Shown here piece after piece: positions 1-12,344 of a DNA stretch of 64,000 nucleotides. The translations under genes and the position numbers were made by a program. Origin of the DNA: Angiostrongylus vasorum. Taxonomy: Eukaryota; Nematoda; Chromadorea; Rhabditida; Metastrongylidae. How positions within the stretch are numbered: position 1 is the first letter of the stretch; the number at the start of each line of letters is the position of its first letter. Where the stretch lies: positions 248,001-312,000 of the forward strand of contig JADANN010000298.1 of assembly GCA_018806985.1 (NCBI GenBank), given 5' to 3'. The notes beneath the pieces are model-generated. The model was not told the origin of the DNA, ran no database searches, and worked only from the letters and a program-made list of their open reading frames with translations.

Positions 1-2435
1 TTACAGCTCTGCATAGTTGTTTTTTTAATTAAAACTATGAAACGGAAACGTTTGCGGAATAGAAAAACCATCTCCATTTCAATAATACACGCATCTTATG
101 ACGCCGCATGACGTGATTGATGAGAAATCATTGGGTATTTCCTCCCTCACATGAAGTGCAACCAGTGACTTGCTAAGAATGGAAACCAGAAAACTAGTAA
201 TAAGCGCTTTTTATTTCATTAAACTTCGCACGGACCTAGTCTCTACAGGTCGTACGAACCATATCAAACTAACACATTTTCGACGTTGCGCATTGCTTTG
301 AAAGCAACTGGTGCGAAAATGGTGGCCATCTTGAAGCTTAGGAGCGCATACCTGAGATTGAGCTTTGTTATTTATAACAACAATTATTAGGCCCACTATC
401 TGAAGCTCACAAGAGGCCTTTTCCCCATTTATTGTCGTGTATTTTGAATATTAAGTCGCAAAAAAGAAAAGTAAGACAATTGAGATCTATTTCCTTGAAA
501 CACCACAGCCCCCAATATCCTTTTGGACGTTCTCGTGTCCCGCTTACTTGGGAGCTCTTAACACTTAGAGATAAATGCCTAAATCTGGGCATCTATTTGA
601 CGCTTGGTTTTTTCGGCGTATCGCTATGAGAGCATATCACCTCACCCTGGTCGGATTGCCCTTCACGTATGAGTACATGTCCTCTCATGTTGGTGTATTA
701 ACAGTTTGAATTTCCCTTACAAGAATTCAACATTGAAATACTTTATGACAATTGTCTATGCTCTTAAGGTAAAGAGACAACGTTTAACACTTAGAGATCT
801 ACGCCTAAATCTGAGGCGTCCATTTGACGTACAGTTTTTCTCTTGAACCCCTTCCATAAACCTTCTAACCAGTGTGCTTGAAAATACTCAACGGATCCCC
901 AAAAGAAACTGGCTTCGTCACATTACATTTACAAATTCAAAACGATACAATTTCATCTTATCAATGTCGAATTTTAATCAACAAAAGGGAAGAATGAAGA
1001 TGAATGATCTCATTGCCGAAGATGGTGTGAGGAGATAGATGGAGTAGAGGAGGAGGGGTTTGTATTTACGAACTTGTAATGGATGTCTTGCATGAAAACG
1101 AATAAAACTAGTGTATTTGTCAATAACATTCGTCTACGTTGTTGTCAATACTTGCCATCATCACTCATATAAAGGCAGTTATCGTGCGCATAACTCGTAT
1201 CCCTCTAATCAGTTGAGAACATCATGTTTTCAATGAGAGCGATTCATAAGGCGACCTTCTTTTTTTCTATTTTAGGGAAATAAATCGCTGAACATCAGAC
1301 AGTTTTTTTATTAACCAAAGAATGTGAACGCAATCGTTCGAATGACTTGAATTCATTCTAAAAATAACGATGATCAGCTCACGAAAAAAACGCATGATGT
1401 GAAGGGGAATGACACCACGTAGTTGACTGATGGATTGTTGATGAAATCGAATGCTACAGTAAGACGGACGTGGTATGTAGGACATTTTTATCACGATTCA
1501 TTCTGATCATCGTAACAACTAAGAAAAAAGTTCTTTGCTAGCCGATGACGATGGCGATAGGCAATTGAAGATAGTGTCCGTGGAAAAATCGATATTCCAC
1601 TGTCGATAACGATTATATGAATTTTTTGTTTTTTCTTGAATTTTAGGAAATTTTGACAAATCGATGGACGTTCTGGGCACTTCTTGCTCAGATCCCTTAG
1701 GTGGAATGATGACCGTCTGCCCAGAATACAAATGAAGTTTCACAACGATAACATTTAAGTAGCAAATCTTTTCGTAAGTTTTTCTCGATATTGATTGATT
1801 TTGACTTATTTTGATGTTTAATTTAGGCCAAGCTGCAACAGTTTTTTTTCGTGAATCCCAATATGAACGGAAAATGAAGAATAAGGTTTAAGAGAATCAA
1901 TACAGCATTCGGTTAGGGAAACCGATAACGATCATACCAGTACAAAGGGTTGATTTCGAAGGTTTCGCTAAGCGAGGACCACAAAGACAGAGAAGGTCGT
2001 CGATAACCTGTTGTCATCGAGGGCGACTACTTGAACTCACTTTTTGTGCAATAGTTGCTAAGCTTACGGTAGAACTGAGGACTGACGAAGAATGGCAACA
2101 GTTCCACCACGTCACGGCAACGAATGTGGGAAAGTGAAAGCAACACCACAACTGAGTGTCGTGTAAAGTGAACAAAACACAAAACGTTCCTCAATATGTT
2201 TTTTATTCCACGCTTTTTCGAAGTTATAAAAGAAAGATTCCACTTCTTAGTCGCTTTGTGATATGCGACAAAAAGTGGGTTCTATGTAGCAATCGACAAC
2301 GTTTTGTGCAATGATTCAAGAAAAACGAAGCAGCGAAACCACTCTTAAGGCGGAAATCACACAAAGGAAGAAATTTCCGTTGTTCTTTTGCAACCAAATA
2401 AAATAATCCACTTCAACTTTCACATTTCTATCGAG
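1..2435. other. no gene recognised
   Basis: AT-rich DNA. Open frames are short and unrelated to any family I know. A 74-codon minus-strand frame at 1519-1743 has no convincing splice context. No repeat family shared with the rest of the window was seen. Confidence 0.5.
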
Positions 2436-2439
2436 GATA

Positions 2440-2728
2440 TTAGAAAAGCAAAATCTTTCACATTGATTAATTTCCTAGGGATACGTAACGCATTCGACTT
2501 CATGGGTTTCGTGGAGATGATTGAATATCTAATTGGCATCCGTAATGACTTTCGGAGCCCAATAATGCAATTAGTGTTTTTCATCTCCGTCAACTCTGCT
2601 ACCAACCTGCTGACCTTGGAGGAAAGGTAAGCTTCGTTAACCGCGCAGCGATATCGAACCAACGATCCAGATGTGTATTCCAGTGCCCCTCTAACTAGTG
2701 CACTACACGCACCTTTTTACTAACAGCC
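2440..2728 (-). repeat. tRNA-derived SINE, family A
   Basis: On the minus strand the element starts near 2725 with a tRNA-like head: A-box-like GTGTAGTGCACTAGTTAGAGG-type sequence, then a B-box-like TGGTTCGATATC. It continues into the family A body, with AATCATCTCCACGAAACCC-like and TGAAGTCGAATGCG motifs shared with the copies at 26160 and 50598. It is diverged. The open frames on both strands here are products of the repeat. Confidence 0.7.
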
Positions 2729-3597
2729 ACATTGCGTGAATGTTGATGAAACGCCTCATAAACTTCAAGAATTATGGGACTATTTTTTGGGATGTCTATA
2801 ACTTATTGGAAATGTGGCATATTAATTGTTTATCAGTGCTATGTGGATTATGAGCTTAAGGAAAATTAAACATAAGTAGTGAAGAAAAGAGTGAGCAGTG
2901 AGAAACAAATAACCCTCCATAAAACTGTCGTTTTTTTGATGGCTGAGAATTAAGCTGTGCAGTGTATGACACTATTTTTGGTTTAACACCATAACAAGGA
3001 ACTTATTTTTCATCAAACGTGACTTCTTATTGAATTTGGTCTAAGGTTTCTTCAGATTAAGGTCTTTGCGAATAAACAAGTTTTGTACCGAATATTCCTC
3101 ACAAAAGATGTCATGTTCAATCATTTAGAGAAAGGAATGCTCGTCGAACTTTTTACTATCATTCATTAACTACTAGAATCGGAAGTGGCTGTGGTGAAGA
3201 AGAAGCAGAGTAAACGAGCAAAATCCCTCCTTTCTTAAGCAAAACGAATACTCGTGCATATGATACTTATGTAAGAAAATTTAGCTTTGGGATCGCTTGT
3301 CATGTAGACGCGAGTTGCTATTACAATATTTATTCATAATAGCTGATGTTTTGGTGTCCTAACCTTTTTCGGAGCGAAATATCTTAAGCTATTAATTTTT
3401 GACCTCTGCTGGGATATACCTACCCTATGAGAGAATCTGAGCGACTTGTCCCCGCTTAATAACTGGAAGACTAATAAAGAACAAGACGGTGATTGTTTAA
3501 AAGAAGTCGTTTATTATTCCATGATTTGTGTACCTAGTTCTTTGTGCTGAGGTTATGAAAGTGTTTGATTGAGTAGACTGCGCATTAATTTAACCTT

Positions 3598-3685
3598 TCT
3601 AGACTCTGAGGAAGGCGAAACCACCGGAACATCAGCTATTGTGAATAAGTAGTACAATAACAACCTCTTACCACCTCATCAAAAA
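3598..3685 (+). repeat. PLE-type 3' end with hammerhead-like motif
   Basis: Contains CTGAGGA, a GGCG stem, a GAAC-like box and ATCAGC in hammerhead order, then the tail GTGAATAAGTAGTACAATAACAACCTC, here described in parts. The same order occurs at the right end of the PLE at 29181-29284. The GAAA box is mutated to GGAA, so it is a fossil. Confidence 0.5.
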
Positions 3686-3774
3686 AAAACAGTGAATTAT
3701 TGATCAAAGGTGAAGTCAATAAATAGTCGGTCTTGGAATTTGTTATGTGAACATTTAAAGATCATTTCTATTTA

Positions 3775-4015
3775 TTTTATGTTTTATATGACCCGTCATC
3801 ACGTTTACTGTGCGGATCTCAGCGCTTCTCCCATTCTATTCGTTTCCTCGCATCCAGCAGATAGCAATTTTTTTCCAGACAAGTCCGGCACCAGTTTCCC
3901 GACCCTAAGGGGATGAGAGGCTTGGTGGGCCCAGGGCGGAAGCAGAACTAGCACCATGCTCGTGTTGACCTACATCACTACCACTCTGCTATCTGCCCCC
4001 CTCCACGAAATTTGA
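3775..4015 (-). repeat. tRNA-derived SINE, family B
   Basis: Read on the minus strand, the head at about 4015 has the A-box-like TAGCAGAGTGGTAGTGATG and the B-box-like GCTAGTTCTGCTTCC. It is followed by the core GGTCGGGAAACTGGTGCC, and the tail ends in GTGATGACGGGTCAT near 3790. The best-preserved family B copy is at 30600-30990. Confidence 0.7.
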
Positions 4016-4057
4016 GAAATATACGATAATAGTAGAATATTGTTCTGTATAAAATAA

Positions 4058-4300
4058 AGGCGCCACTCCGACACACATCTGGAATCGATCTCCGCGCGCA
4101 TGGCCCGCAAGCCTTCCATCCCTCCGAGGTCGGCAAATTGGTACCAGACTTATATGGGAGGAAAGCAGCACTGGTTCGATACATCAGTAGGCCACCGCAA
4201 GTCATTGTAAAGGCCAGATATGCATTCAATCACCTCAACGATACTTCATGAAGTCGAATGCATGGCGCATCTCTCAGGGGATTGATCAATGCCAAAAGCT
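4058..4300 (+). repeat. SINE family A, 5' truncated
   Basis: Starts inside the tRNA-like head and carries the full body: GGTCGGCAAATTGGTACCAG, AGGCCACCGCAAGTCATTG, then TGAAGTCGAATGCATGGCGC. The similar words TAGAATAT (about 4032) and TAGAATAC (about 4316) could be a decayed target duplication. Confidence 0.75.
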
Positions 4301-4309
4301 TAATCCTTC

Positions 4310-6510
4310 ATTTATAGAATACAATATAGTTATGACATTCAAAGAAGGATACAATAATACCAGAATATAGGTATGCTCAAATGAGAAACAATGACGACTG
4401 GAATATTTCGGAACAAAAGTCGAATCTTAGTGATTCGATTAAAAATTTTGCTATAGACTTTCACTGGAATACCGAAAGACGTCACGTTGAGAACAAGTAA
4501 CGTCAGACGCTTGTAGAAGATAAAACAAACAAAACCCAAGATTAAAATGTTCGATAGTAAACGATAACGATCAGGATCTTTAGAAAACGTGCATTTCGGC
4601 CAAAAGAAAAGAAAGTAGTAAAGGAAGAATTGTGCCAAGAAAAGAGTAGAAGGATAGAACCCTAAAGTGTTTCGAAGAATGAGACCCTGTAGGTTATGTT
4701 AAAGAGGTTTTTAATGTTCATGAAGTCGCATTAATAGTTTTTGATATCAATATTTTGTTTGGCGCGACAATACAAACCTACGAAAATAATTTTCTCTAGG
4801 TCAGACCCTAAAAAACAAAACGGCGATAACAGAATCCTATTCAGAACGATACTTTTAAAAAAAGTTGATATCTTCACTTAATGGTTTCGTTCTATTATAT
4901 AAATGAAGATTTCTTTTGAGCATAAAAAGTGTAGAACTCTAAAACTGTCCTAAAGGTGGACAAAAGATCATGAATTATAACTTTAAAGACTTAAAAATAT
5001 AATCCCTAATAACCTTCTTGTCATCTGTTTTCCTGCTGATTGTCGGAACATGTCAAAGTGTGTTACCATATTATCCATCCCTCGTAATTCCCGCAATGCA
5101 GCTGCTCATTCGATTGTCTCTGTTTTACGATAATGGAAGGTATTCGTTTTGAGTTCTCATGAAGAAAGCTAACCATCTGCCCGACTGACTTTCTGCCGTG
5201 AGCACGACATCTGGTGGAAACCCAAGTGATAATGGCTTTTCTATTGCGGGTCACCACCATGAGTGCTGGGGTACTGAGATCATTAACGGCAGACCAATCA
5301 CTTATTGTCGACTCCGTCGAAACTCTGGATTTCACTTCTCATCCTCGAGAAACACCATGGATCATCATTTCTATTGCGCATTTGATTAATGCAGTCACAC
5401 ATTCACTGTTTTTTGTCCTACATATTCCAGCCACATACCGTTAAACGTCCAACATCCCAAGAAATACCTAAGATGGCCGCTGGGTGTTCTTTATTACACC
5501 TTTGTTCTATAGCATCCTCTAATCTTTTGCTTCCACATGTCACCAGTGGAGTCAGTCGTGTTGATTTTCGGGATTTCCCGGACATGTAAAACTTAACATT
5601 TGGGAGGCAAAGGTGAATGGATAATAAAGATCAAACCCGTTTTTATAAGAACGCGAAGGACAGAGATCATATAGTTACCGATCACCTGTGGTTACTGGGG
5701 ACGCTATATCTTTTCCATTTCTTCACCTAACGATCCATGAGTATGTGGTGTCAACTGACATTTGGTTTACTTCACTTAAGCACTCTCCACCGGAAATCAT
5801 TTCGTAATCAACGTCCAGCGAAACAATTCTAGAATTCTAAATTAGCATAGAAAGCTTTGGTCACCTCTATAAAATCCCGTTAGCATCTCGATTCTATCTT
5901 CAGTCTCTTAATTTATCCAGTTTCTAGTTCTTTTGAGGTTAATCTTAGTTGCGAAATTATTATCTATGACTATGTAGAAAGTATGCAGTCGTTGAAGAAG
6001 TTAAAAGAGACCCATATGACAAGCCTTTGAATCGCCATCGTTGTAGCTCGATTTCGTTTATAAGCGGTGACGCTTTTAAAAGCCTACACTAATTCATGTA
6101 TGTTCAGCTATGAATGCTCCATTCGGTTCATCAGTTGTTCGAAGAGATCGATTTTTGTAACCAAATTTCACCTGAACTAAGGGTGGAATTTCTTTACTGG
6201 AGGCTTTTTCGAGCTACCATCTACTTCAAATCACCAGATTGCAGACTTGTAGTCGGACATGATAGGTACAATCTGCATGCACTCAAGCACTATATGAACT
6301 CATGCATGAGCATGATGTTATAAGTCAATGTGACGCAACAAAGACACTGACAGATGGACTCATCCTCTGAATCCACCCTTATTTCATACGCGCATCGTCA
6401 CTTTTAATCATTAACCTGCTTAAGGCCATTCAATATAAGAAGATACGGATCTTTCTTGTATTTGCTTAATATTTAATACTACAAGAGCGGTTTTTACAAA
6501 TTACTTATTT
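4310..6510. other. no gene recognised
   Basis: A 99-codon hydrophobic minus-strand frame (4339-4638) and overlapping frames on both strands at 5063-5589 are present. None shows a recognisable domain or a clear set of splice sites. I see nothing I can name. Confidence 0.4.
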
Positions 6511-6514
6511 GGAT

Positions 6515-6900
6515 ACTTGAACGGCCCGTCTTCATTGATTGAGCGGGCCCCAGCACAATCTCCATTTTTCGGAGTTTTGCTGGTTTAACCATTGTGGTTC
6601 AATAGAGTCCCGAGGTCAGATCAGACGTCTGCCCCCAGGCCGTCACCACTACAGGTAGTCGCCACCTATGTGGACCAGAGGGAGATTTGCCACCATGCGA
6701 CTAGTTTGATACCAGGGCGGTGGTGGATCCTGGTATTTGTTTATTCTTAGCTAGGCTTCCTGATGGAAACGTCGGACTTCTCGGATTGGGAGACCCTGCC
6801 GGGGTGATGAATCTCCCCCTGTATACTGCGATACCCAGAAACACCTCGCAACCACTATGAGCCGCTAAACCGTTGCAAGGAACAGGCGAATGCATAATTT
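6515..6900 (-). repeat. SINE-like repeat, family E
   Basis: About 385 bp homologous to the copies at 9735-10145 (opposite orientation) and 17340-17755. The sense direction is inferred to be minus. The head at the high-coordinate end holds an A-box-like region beside ACACCTCGCAACCAC (plus strand). The 3' end at 6515 has an ATCAAGT-like tail, seen as ATACTTGAAC on the plus strand. Confidence 0.65.
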
Positions 6901-6904
6901 TTAG

Positions 6905-7560
6905 TTTCTTGCAGGACGGAGACGTTTGGTAAGGTAAATTTATCCTAAACTGAACAACCTAATCCAAATGTTTTTGGCCTGGTGATCACGATGGGGGAAG
7001 AATAGTCGCCGTTACACCGTTATTTTATACAGAAGAGCCCCACAATTCGTTGCTACAGTGCCGTCTTTAATTTATTCTCTAGGAGTCTATTTCGAAAACA
7101 AAACGCAAACTTTCTGGACGATACAGTCAATTCACTCCAAAACGCTGAAACTAACGCATTTGGTTCTGACCTGATTCTGGTATGTCCACCAATCTTTTCC
7201 TGATCACCCGTGATAAACAACGCATAACACGTTGGATTATGGTAAACAGTTTGCCCACAGAGCAGAAACACAGAGTGTTTCCATAGATAAATGTTGAATA
7301 ATAATAAAAATATAGCCGTACTCGGAAAATACACTTTATGCAAGGAAATAGTAAAGCTCTTCTTCAAGAGAGAAAGGTCTTCATTGCGAGAGTGGTTTCT
7401 AGAGTATCAAGGAGTGTTGGAACTGCATTAATACAGAACGTTATCAGAAGAAATGTTGACCTGTCGAAAGAAGTAGCAGTTGTTTATTGAATTTTTTAAT
7501 CATATGTTTTTTATGGTGAAAACACTCATGAAACAAATTGCTGTTTTCTTGATAAACACC
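6905..7560. other. no gene recognised
   Basis: Only short frames. A 104-codon minus-strand frame (7053-7367) is unassigned. Confidence 0.4.
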
Positions 7561-7568
7561 CACGAGTT

Positions 7569-7605
7569 TTGTTACGCTGATTTCGCCTTCTTTAGAGCAG
7601 CTTTC
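7569..7605 (-). repeat. degenerate hammerhead-like PLE end
   Basis: The minus strand reads AAGAAGGCGAAATCAGCG followed by TAACAAAACTCGTG, which matches the stem II and tail of the PLE-type 3' ends elsewhere. The catalytic boxes are not intact. Confidence 0.3.
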
Positions 7606-7916
7606 TACGAGTCTTTCACTAAGTATGAGACTATAAAGAGTATAGTAACCCCCTTGTCAGTGAGCATTATGAAAATAGCGAGCTACTGATCAATGCCGAG
7701 GTTAATAGTAAGTTGGTCTTGGGGTCTATACTTATCAAAGTTCTACCATAGGTATGAAAGGATGTACGCAGACTTTTTTCAATCGTTTTAACGGTTTTGT
7801 TGATTTAAAGGATTACGCTCAAAATGAACGTGAATGTACCAAGATGGGGGGTCACCAACTAACAAACGAGATAGGGGAGACAATAAGAAAAACAAGTGAC
7901 TCTGTTGGTTGTGAGA

Positions 7917-7943
7917 TGTGTTTGTGTGTGTGTGTGTGTGTGG
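7917..7943 (+). repeat. (TG)n microsatellite
   Basis: A run of TG dinucleotides, about 12 units with one interruption. The open frame crossing it is spurious. Confidence 0.9.
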
Positions 7944-8367
7944 AAATCGCCCTGATGGGGGCAGTCCGAGGCGGAGGTCGTCGACGGCATGGACGACTCA
8001 CTACCGGTTTTGTCACGCGAGTCGACCATCAACAAAAACGACAATGCAATGCGAATCCCAGCTTAAGCCATTTGTACTTAGAAGTCAGATGATCCAATAG
8101 AGAATAAAGCTCGGATTTCGGCGACACAAACTGTTGTTGTAGGAGCTTCCAATCCTGCAGACCGTGAAATGCTTTTAAGTTGTTTAATAACTTTATAGTG
8201 CTGGTGTTAAAATGCGGCGACAAAACCAATTTTTTTATCAGGGTTTCCTTTATCGATGAATATTGATTATGTGTGAACTGTAATACTGTAAAAGTCCTTT
8301 TTGTTTTTCGATAAGCCCAAGAGATCCTATTTAGGTCAATGATTCTGCATCATGACTCAGAAAGTGC

Positions 8368-8402
8368 AGTTATTATTATTATTGGTATTATTATTACTAC
8401 AT
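8368..8402 (+). repeat. (ATT)n microsatellite
   Basis: ATT trinucleotide repeats interrupted once by GG, just upstream of a family A SINE. Confidence 0.85.
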
Positions 8403-8419
8403 CTACGATGGAGCGCGTG

Positions 8420-8682
8420 TAGCGCTGTGGTTGTAGGCGCCCTGCGATACGAATGGGATCAATCTCGGCGCTCCAGGGTCACCAAACCTTCCCGCCCTGG
8501 CGGGATCGGCAAATTGGCGTCAGGCCTGTTTGGGAGGATGTCTGGGAGGTCGATAAATCGGTAGGCCACCGCGAGTCATTGTAAAGGCCAGACATGCATT
8601 CAGTCTCCTCCAACGATTCTTAGTGAAGTCGAATGCATGGCGCATTCTTCAGGGGATTGATCAACGCCGAGAGCTTCTTCAT
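8420..8682 (+). repeat. tRNA-derived SINE, family A
   Basis: The head has GCGCGTGTAGCGCTGTGG and a B-box-like GGGATCAATCTC. The body has GATCGGCAAATTGGCG and GTAGGCCACCGCGAGTCATT, then TGAAGTCGAATGCATGGCGC. It ends with the usual GAGAGCTT word. Confidence 0.8.
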
Positions 8683-9099
8683 TTTCTTATTATATCTGTG
8701 ATTATCTGAGCGAATAACGACATTTCAAAAACGAAGACAAGGTTGGATTAGATGGCCAGGACGACTTCTCATCCATATTTTTGCAAATTAACTAAAATTT
8801 TACAAAAATTTATCGGATTTTCAAAAATATTCTGATTTCACTTAAGGAATTCTTCTCTAGAACAGTACTGTTCCAGTGTATATTTCCTTAGCAACAAAAA
8901 CTTTCATTTCGGGCCATCAATTTTTGAAGTTCAAATGAAATCGATTAAATAAGAACTGATAAGTCTTGGAAAATGATGAATAGAACGTATAAAAGTTCAC
9001 ATGTAAATAAAAAAAAGAACCACAAAAAAGCTGAGGATGATTGATGGATCATTGCTGATGGCACCGTTAGGATAAAAAAAACTGGCTGAGAGAAAACTT

Positions 9100-9240
9100 G
9101 AGCAAGGGCATCATTGGAGCAGTGGGTAACAGATGAGTCCCGAAAAAAGGTGAACGCACGTTCGAGTCTTGTCTGGGGTCCCGGTTTTGCAAATACCGCA
9201 GCATATTGTGGTTGTATTTCACATAAAACACTGCCACGGA
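9100..9240 (+). repeat. SINE family C, degenerate
   Basis: Shows GGAGCAGTGGGTAACAG, ACGTTCGAGTCTTG and GTTTTGCAAATACCGCAGC, then GGTTGTATTTCACAT. The order is the same as in the better family C copies (22255, 49941). Confidence 0.6.
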
Positions 9241-9734
9241 AGAAAAATAATCGACAACAAGTAGAAAGTTATAGATTAGAGAAAAATTGAAAAGAGAGAA
9301 AAAAAGAGGAATAGGGAGAAAATACTGTTGAATGAAAAAATTGGAACTACAGTGGATAATGAGAGTACGAAAAATGCGAGTATCAACTGTTTCATTTTCA
9401 ACCACAGTTAGAAAAAACGCCCACTGACAGTTTATAATTGAATTTTTCTACATGGTTCATTATTATAATTGTTTGTTAAAAATGCATTTCACTTGCGCAG
9501 TTATCGATTTTTCCTTCACAATCAATATATTTAATTTGTTTGGTACGAAAGTATGAAGAAATGACCACAAGGCCAAGTTGAGCGCTACGCGCGGCAATCA
9601 ACAACGAGAAAAAATCGATGATGCTCAAAAGATCAACCAATTATTTCGCAGTAGTTAACAGTGTAGATGCTTGTTGAACAGATTTCAGTCGCGATTACTC
9701 TTTTTTATACAACATGGTATTTTCAAGCTCTGTT

Positions 9735-10145
9735 ATTGAACATCCTCCTAACGGTGCACCGCCTTATCGTGGCTGCGAGGTGTTCCTGGGTGTCGGGCTG
9801 CGATGTACAGCTGCGAGATTCATCCCTTCCCCTGCGGGGTCTCCCAGGCTGAGAAGGAGTCCTGCGTTTCCATCAGGAAGCCCAGCTAGCAGTAAACCAA
9901 TACTACGATCCACCACTGTCCTGGTACCAAAAAAGTCGCGTAGTGGCAAATCACCCTCTGATCCATAAAAAAGCTGCTACCCCTGTGGTGGAGATGACCT
10001 AGGGCGGACTTTGGCCTGGCTGATCTCGGGACTCCAGAGAATCACGCTGGCTAGACCACAAAAAATTCTGAAAAAAATGAAGATTATGCTGAAGCCCGCA
10101 CAACTAGTGAATATGGCCCATCCAAGTATCCACGTATAATAAGTA
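9735..10145 (+). repeat. SINE-like repeat, family E
   Basis: Sense orientation. The head reads GTGGCTGCGAGGTGTTCC (A-box-like), then a B-box-like GAGATTCATCCC about 45 nt on. The body includes GATCCACCACTGTCCTGG. The 3' end holds CATCCAAGTATCC, the remnant of an ATCAAGT tandem tail. The frames of 61-84 codons on both strands are produced by the repeat. Confidence 0.7.
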
Positions 10146-10584
10146 AGTTATCGAACATACCACTTAGTGCGGATCGTTTTTCTCGTAAGGGAATGAGAAG
10201 TTTCGCCGAGAACACAAAAAAGAAAAAAACAAAACATTTTCCTTTAAGAGGTAGAATTTACAAGATGGTAGGATGACCTTAGCCTACAATCTGTAAAATT
10301 GAGAGTTTGGTTAGATTTTTCCAGTAATAGAGCACATAATCTTCCGCAGTGACCTCTAAACGTAAGTTCACCAAAAAGAGTTCATTAAAGAATTGAAGAT
10401 GCTAAGGTTCACCACTGTACTTCGAAAACTGCCTTAATGTTTAATTTGTATCATCCCAATCGAGAGAAACGAACATAGATTCATCTTCAAGGTCGACCTT
10501 CTATTACCCTAGGTTTTGATGAAATAATTCAATTTTTTTCTTGATAAGCAAAAACGGGGTCTTTATTTCATTCTTTATTGACGA

Positions 10585-10632
10585 GGTTGCTGATGTTTCA
10601 GCAGATTTCGCCTTCTGTAGTGATTGGAAGGG
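10585..10632 (-). ncRNA. hammerhead-like motif in PLE left arm
   Basis: The minus strand reads AGAAGGCGAAATCTGC then TGAAACATCAGC. Stem II and the GAAAC box are kept, but the CTGANGA box is degraded to CTACAGA. It is a fossil of the motif described at 26816. Confidence 0.45.
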
Positions 10633-10714
10633 TCGGTTGACTGCAATCTACTCAGTCAGTCACCTCCATGAGCAAACAGAGGATGTACTATACCTAGAAA
10701 CGCAGTTAAAATAG

Positions 10715-10890
10715 TGCTGAGATATTTGGAAAGCTTCACACCGCTGGTGTCTGCGGTGGGGATCGAACCCGTTATTACCATAATCACGACCCCACCATAC
10801 GGGTCCCTACCTTTTGCCTTGATCTCAGCTAATCCCAAATCCCCAAATCCATCCCATTGACGGACGATTGCTAATGATAGTGTTGGATAG
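10715..10890 (-). repeat. SINE family C
   Basis: Plus-strand words GTGCTGAGATATTTGG, GGTGTCTGCGGTGGGGATCG, CGACCCCACCATACGGGTCC and GATTGCTAATGATAG follow the order of an inverted family C copy. It lies between the left arm and body of the degenerate PLE. Confidence 0.7.
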
Positions 10891-11618
10891 AAAACTAGCT
10901 GAGACCTCGCTGAAACTTGGAGAAAGTTGACTTCCTCTTCTGAGTGTTCAAATTGACACATCCGAAAAGCTCCTACATAAGGAAATGTTTCTGAAAGCTA
11001 AATAACAAAAACAGAGTGGTTCAGTACTTCTCCTCTCATCTCTCACACAGCAAATGGACACTTGTAAGAAACGTGTTTCAAACAGCCATCAGTGTGTGTA
11101 TAGGAAGCGAGCAGAAGGAAGAATACCTGAAGCTGGTTAGGCAAATAGGAATTTCCAATGGCTACGAAATTGTAGCTCCTCGGGATAGCTGCTGAGAAAA
11201 CCTCAGGCCCCAAACAATAATTCTAGCTATACTAAAGAACCATTTATCCTACCCTTCATTTTCAAAGAAATAAATGCAGGGCATTCAAATACCACAGAGC
11301 ACTCTGAAGACAGCAGCTAATTCGAAGCCTCCTTTATCACCGTCTATGCACCATGTCGTACAATATGTCCTAATGCTAGAGACGATGATTGCCTGAGTTC
11401 GGTTACGGTTTATCTGACTTCTTATAAAGGGTGAGGGAAGAATACAATGGCGAAACGGATTGGCCACTCTGCGTCAAGTAAATAAAGTGTAAAAGAACGC
11501 CTAGCCAGTAAACTTAAAGTTGGACCAAATACTCTGCTAGGTGAGCACAAGGCACAGAAATAGAACCTACTATCCTGCACGGAAGTCGGAAAACTTCGAC
11601 GTGCAAAACTCTCGAAGT

Positions 11619-11629
11619 ATTCTGGATAA
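11619..11629 (+). repeat. target-site duplication, left
   Basis: ATTCTGGATAA, repeated exactly at 11935-11945 on the other side of the family A SINE. Confidence 0.9.
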
Positions 11630-11934
11630 GGTGCGTGTGGTGCAATGGTCGGTGGCGCCCTACAATACACACCACATAGGATCCCGCAGCACGTGGGATC
11701 GATCCCCTGCGCGCGCGGCTCCCCAAGCCTTCAGTCCCTCTGGGGTCGGAAAATTGGTCCCAGACGTGTCTGGGAGGATAGCAGCACTGGCTCTATACAT
11801 CGATAAGCCACCGCATGGCATTGTAGAATCCAGATATGCATTCGATTACCTCTTACGATGCTTAAAGAAGTAGAATGCATGGTGCATCCCTCAGGGAATG
11901 ATCAATGATGAGAGCTTTGTCCTTTTATCCTTTC
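11630..11934 (+). mobile_element. full-length family A SINE with target duplication
   Basis: 305 bp bounded by the 11-bp direct repeat ATTCTGGATAA. The head is GGTGCGTGTGGTGCAATGG (A box), with B-box-like GGGATCGATCCC. The central core is GGTCGGAAAATTGGTCCCAG, and the 3' part includes AGAATGCATGGTGCATCCC. It ends in a T-rich CCTTTTATCCTTTC. This copy defines the family boundaries. It was inserted into the GIY-YIG region of a PLE that reads through on both sides. Confidence 0.9.
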
Positions 11935-12344
11935 ATTCTGGATAAATTCCAAGAATACGGAAATGAACATCAGGGAGAACGCCTCGTTATCACGCGTGAT
12001 CTCGCACAGTATTTAAGACTGGTATTTTAATGTGAGAGGAACATTACTCACTCTGGTGAACTTTCTGCGATTGTCTTCAAGTGGCATACTCAATGAAGCT
12101 AATTTGTTTTCAATGCGATTGAAATTTTAGTTCCGTGTTTTTCTGTTTTTTTCAATGGAGGTGTTTCGCTGGGTTGATTGCAGCCAACTTGACCTCTCTG
12201 GGCTCCGGCGAAAGCGAATTCTGCAGAAGCGTCAACTTTCTTGTGAAGAAAAAGTATAGTAACAACCTCGAATATGCTCATCGAAGAAATGTTAGAACAT
12301 TTTTCTCCTTCTTTCACTGGATGTATGTAGTACAGCAATGAATG

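Larger units (their letters stand above)
10550..12285 (+). mobile_element. degenerate Penelope-like element with nested SINEs
   Basis: Left piece 10550-10680 is inverted (minus) and matches the 3' end of the PLE at 29100-29280. After a family C SINE, the forward strand from about 11020 matches the PLE region between the reverse transcriptase and GIY-YIG domains (words such as GTAAGAAACGTGTTTC and TCCAATGGCTACGAAA). The GIY-YIG part follows to 11629 and is interrupted by a family A SINE. It resumes at 11935 and runs through the 3' UTR to a hammerhead-like end near 12238. There are many stops; no coding capacity remains. Confidence 0.75.

Noticed and set aside
1519..1743. 74-codon minus-strand frame
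   Set aside because: No domain, no clear acceptor, no neighbouring exon.
4339..4638. 99-codon hydrophobic frame that might be a receptor exon
   Set aside because: AT-rich composition explains the hydrophobicity; no splice partners or recognisable motif.
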